Shown piece by piece: positions 33,653-35,127 of a stretch of 35,127 bases of DNA. The position numbers and the translations under genes are program-made. Numbering within the stretch: the first letter of the stretch is position 1; every line of letters begins with the position of its first letter. Source of the DNA: Thermoanaerobaculales bacterium (GTDB lineage Bacteria > Acidobacteriota > Thermoanaerobaculia > Thermoanaerobaculales > Sulfomarinibacteraceae); the NCBI GenBank assembly GCA_025456145.1, contig JALOLD010000033.1, positions 1 through 35,127 of the forward strand. Direction: 5' to 3'. The notes under the pieces are model-generated. The model was not told the DNA's origin, did no database searches, and worked only from the letters and a program-made list of their open reading frames with translations.

Positions 33653-34242
33653 GGGCTCTTGATCGACGGGCGGGCCTGCGGATTGTGCCCTTAACAATAA
33701 TCAATCTTGATTAATTGAATTTTCCCCCCACCCGGGGGATTGTTGGCGTCAGGTCCTCGATCCACACTGTGAGAGCAAGGTGGAAAGCTTCCGGCTCCCT
33801 GGTGATGTCCCCCCGGGCATCACCCCACCTGACGCGGAGAGATCAGGGGGGAAGGGTTCGGACCTCTCAACGAGGCGCCCTCCATCCTGTCGAGAGTTCC
33901 ATCCAGGACATTTCTTGCCTTGGAGCTCTTCCCCCTCTCTTCTCTTCGCGTTCTCTTTTTTTCTTGCTGACTCTCCATTCGGGTTTCCGCCGGCCCCTGC
34001 TGCAACGGTCGGATAGGTCACCCGCCCCGCCTTCGCGGTCAAAACGCTCGCCCGGCAGACCACCGGCCGCCAAGGTGGCGCATCCCGCCAAACAGCACCG
34101 CTCGCGTCGGAAATCCGCCAGATCCGTCGTATTTCGATGCAAACAAGCGACTTCCCGCTGCCCCGGACGGCGGGCTAGGCGGTCGCCTGGCCGAGCCAAA
34201 CACCGCCGGGCCGGAAACGGAAAAAAAAGTCTCGAGAAGGGG
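33653..34242. other. Intergenic region upstream of the rRNA operon
   Basis: About 590 bp without a convincing gene. It opens with a short AT-rich stretch (AATCAA-TC-TTGATT palindrome near 33700), followed by pyrimidine-rich segments. GGTGATG near 33801 can pair with CATCACC near 33820. Frames open here have compositions unlike the neighbouring proteins. An A-tract (34220-34228) just upstream of the first rRNA promoter may act as an UP element. Confidence 0.6.
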
Positions 34243-34271
34243 TTGACAGAAGGGCGGACCTTCCGTATCGT
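34243..34271 (+). promoter_or_regulatory. rRNA promoter P1
   Basis: TTGACA (34243-34248), a 17-nt spacer and TATCGT (34266-34271), with an A-rich tract upstream. Confidence 0.75.
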
Positions 34272-34321
34272 TGCGCTCCCGTCTGGCTGGAGCCAACCCC
34301 GCACAGACGAGCCGAGGCAGC

Positions 34322-34350
34322 TTGACAGGGCAGCGGGTTGGCACTAAGAT
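34322..34350 (+). promoter_or_regulatory. rRNA promoter P2
   Basis: TTGACA (34322-34327), a 17-nt spacer and TAAGAT (34345-34350), 79 bp after P1. Tandem promoters of this kind are usual for rRNA operons. Confidence 0.75.
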
Positions 34351-34371
34351 GGTAAACCCGATTCGGGTGCA

Positions 34372-34384
34372 GGCTCTTTGAAAA
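34372..34384 (+). promoter_or_regulatory. boxA-like antitermination site in the rRNA leader
   Basis: GGCTCTTTGAAAA resembles the bacterial rrn boxA (TGCTCTTTAACA) and lies shortly after P2 in the leader. Small hairpins follow (for example CACGCC-TCC-GGGCGTG at about 34491-34505) before the 16S start, which may take part in processing. Confidence 0.6.
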
Positions 34385-34521
34385 CTGGATCGAGAAACTG
34401 ACGGACCTCTGTCAAACGACGAGCGATTGTCGAAGCGACAGAACAAGCTTGAGTTCGAATAACGATCGAACTCCAGGTTCGAAATGACCGTCACGCCTCC
34501 GGGCGTGGCGATCGCCAATTT

Positions 34522-35127
<606 letters not shown>

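Noticed and set aside
33715..34347. 210-residue plus-strand frame upstream of 16S
   Set aside because: It overlaps the rRNA promoters and leader, has unusual composition (Ser/Arg/Pro), no ribosome site and no similarity recognised.

Overview
The window comes from a high-GC bacterium (roughly 70% G+C by eye) with a Gram-negative envelope: it carries a tolQ-tolR-tolA-like-tolB cluster and lipid- or sugar-handling membrane enzymes. The partial 16S rRNA at the right end, with its short V3 loop and conserved core, looks like Acidobacteriota or a related deep lineage. I reached that by eye, without a database, so the phylum is tentative. The content is mostly chromosomal housekeeping. There is no integrase, transposase, phage, toxin or CRISPR gene.

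Layout. (1) 1-2859, plus strand: the end of a repeat-rich coiled-coil/TPR gene, a Roadblock/LC7 protein, then accB and accC. (2) 2996-7747, plus: aroK, a phosphodiesterase and an exported HEAT-cyclophilin-thioredoxin-like fusion overlap one another; a 2-hydroxyacid dehydrogenase follows with its own promoter. (3) 7899-12056: an alpha/beta hydrolase (minus) diverges from the Mrp/ApbC ATPase (plus), and an unknown single-span protein (minus) diverges from a CorC/CNNM transporter (plus). (4) 12019-21170, minus: one long run of tRNA-Met(CAU), tilS, an hpt-like gene, ftsH, folP, cdaA, ybbR/cdaR, glmM and a GT39-type glycosyltransferase. Many of its junctions are 1-4 nt overlaps. It joins translation fidelity, proteolysis, folate, c-di-AMP signalling and cell-wall precursor synthesis. 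(5) 21302-24523, plus: a tiny eight-cysteine protein, a class III aminotransferase homologue that lacks its catalytic lysine, hflX and an FmdB-type zinc ribbon. (6) 24672-29273: a polytopic membrane protein, a Tat-exported phosphoesterase, an MFS transporter and a cysteine-rich protein, separated by copies of one family of nested palindromic repeats. (7) 29409-32518, minus: the Tol cluster. (8) 32575-35127, plus: tRNA-Phe followed by a scrambled tRNA-derived scar, purN, and a 16S rRNA gene with tandem promoters and a 19-bp duplication in a conserved stretch.

Most unusual points: two apparent pseudoenzymes in otherwise normal contexts (the lysine-less aminotransferase homologue and the hpt-like protein between tilS and ftsH); a four-copy interspersed element whose outer arms are conserved while its inner hairpins are unrelated; a 60-nt perfect duplication of the tRNA-Phe 3' half with terminator, next to an inverted tRNA fragment; the 16S duplication; and a recurring TAnnnT hexamer 6-8 nt before start codons, which implies many leaderless mRNAs.
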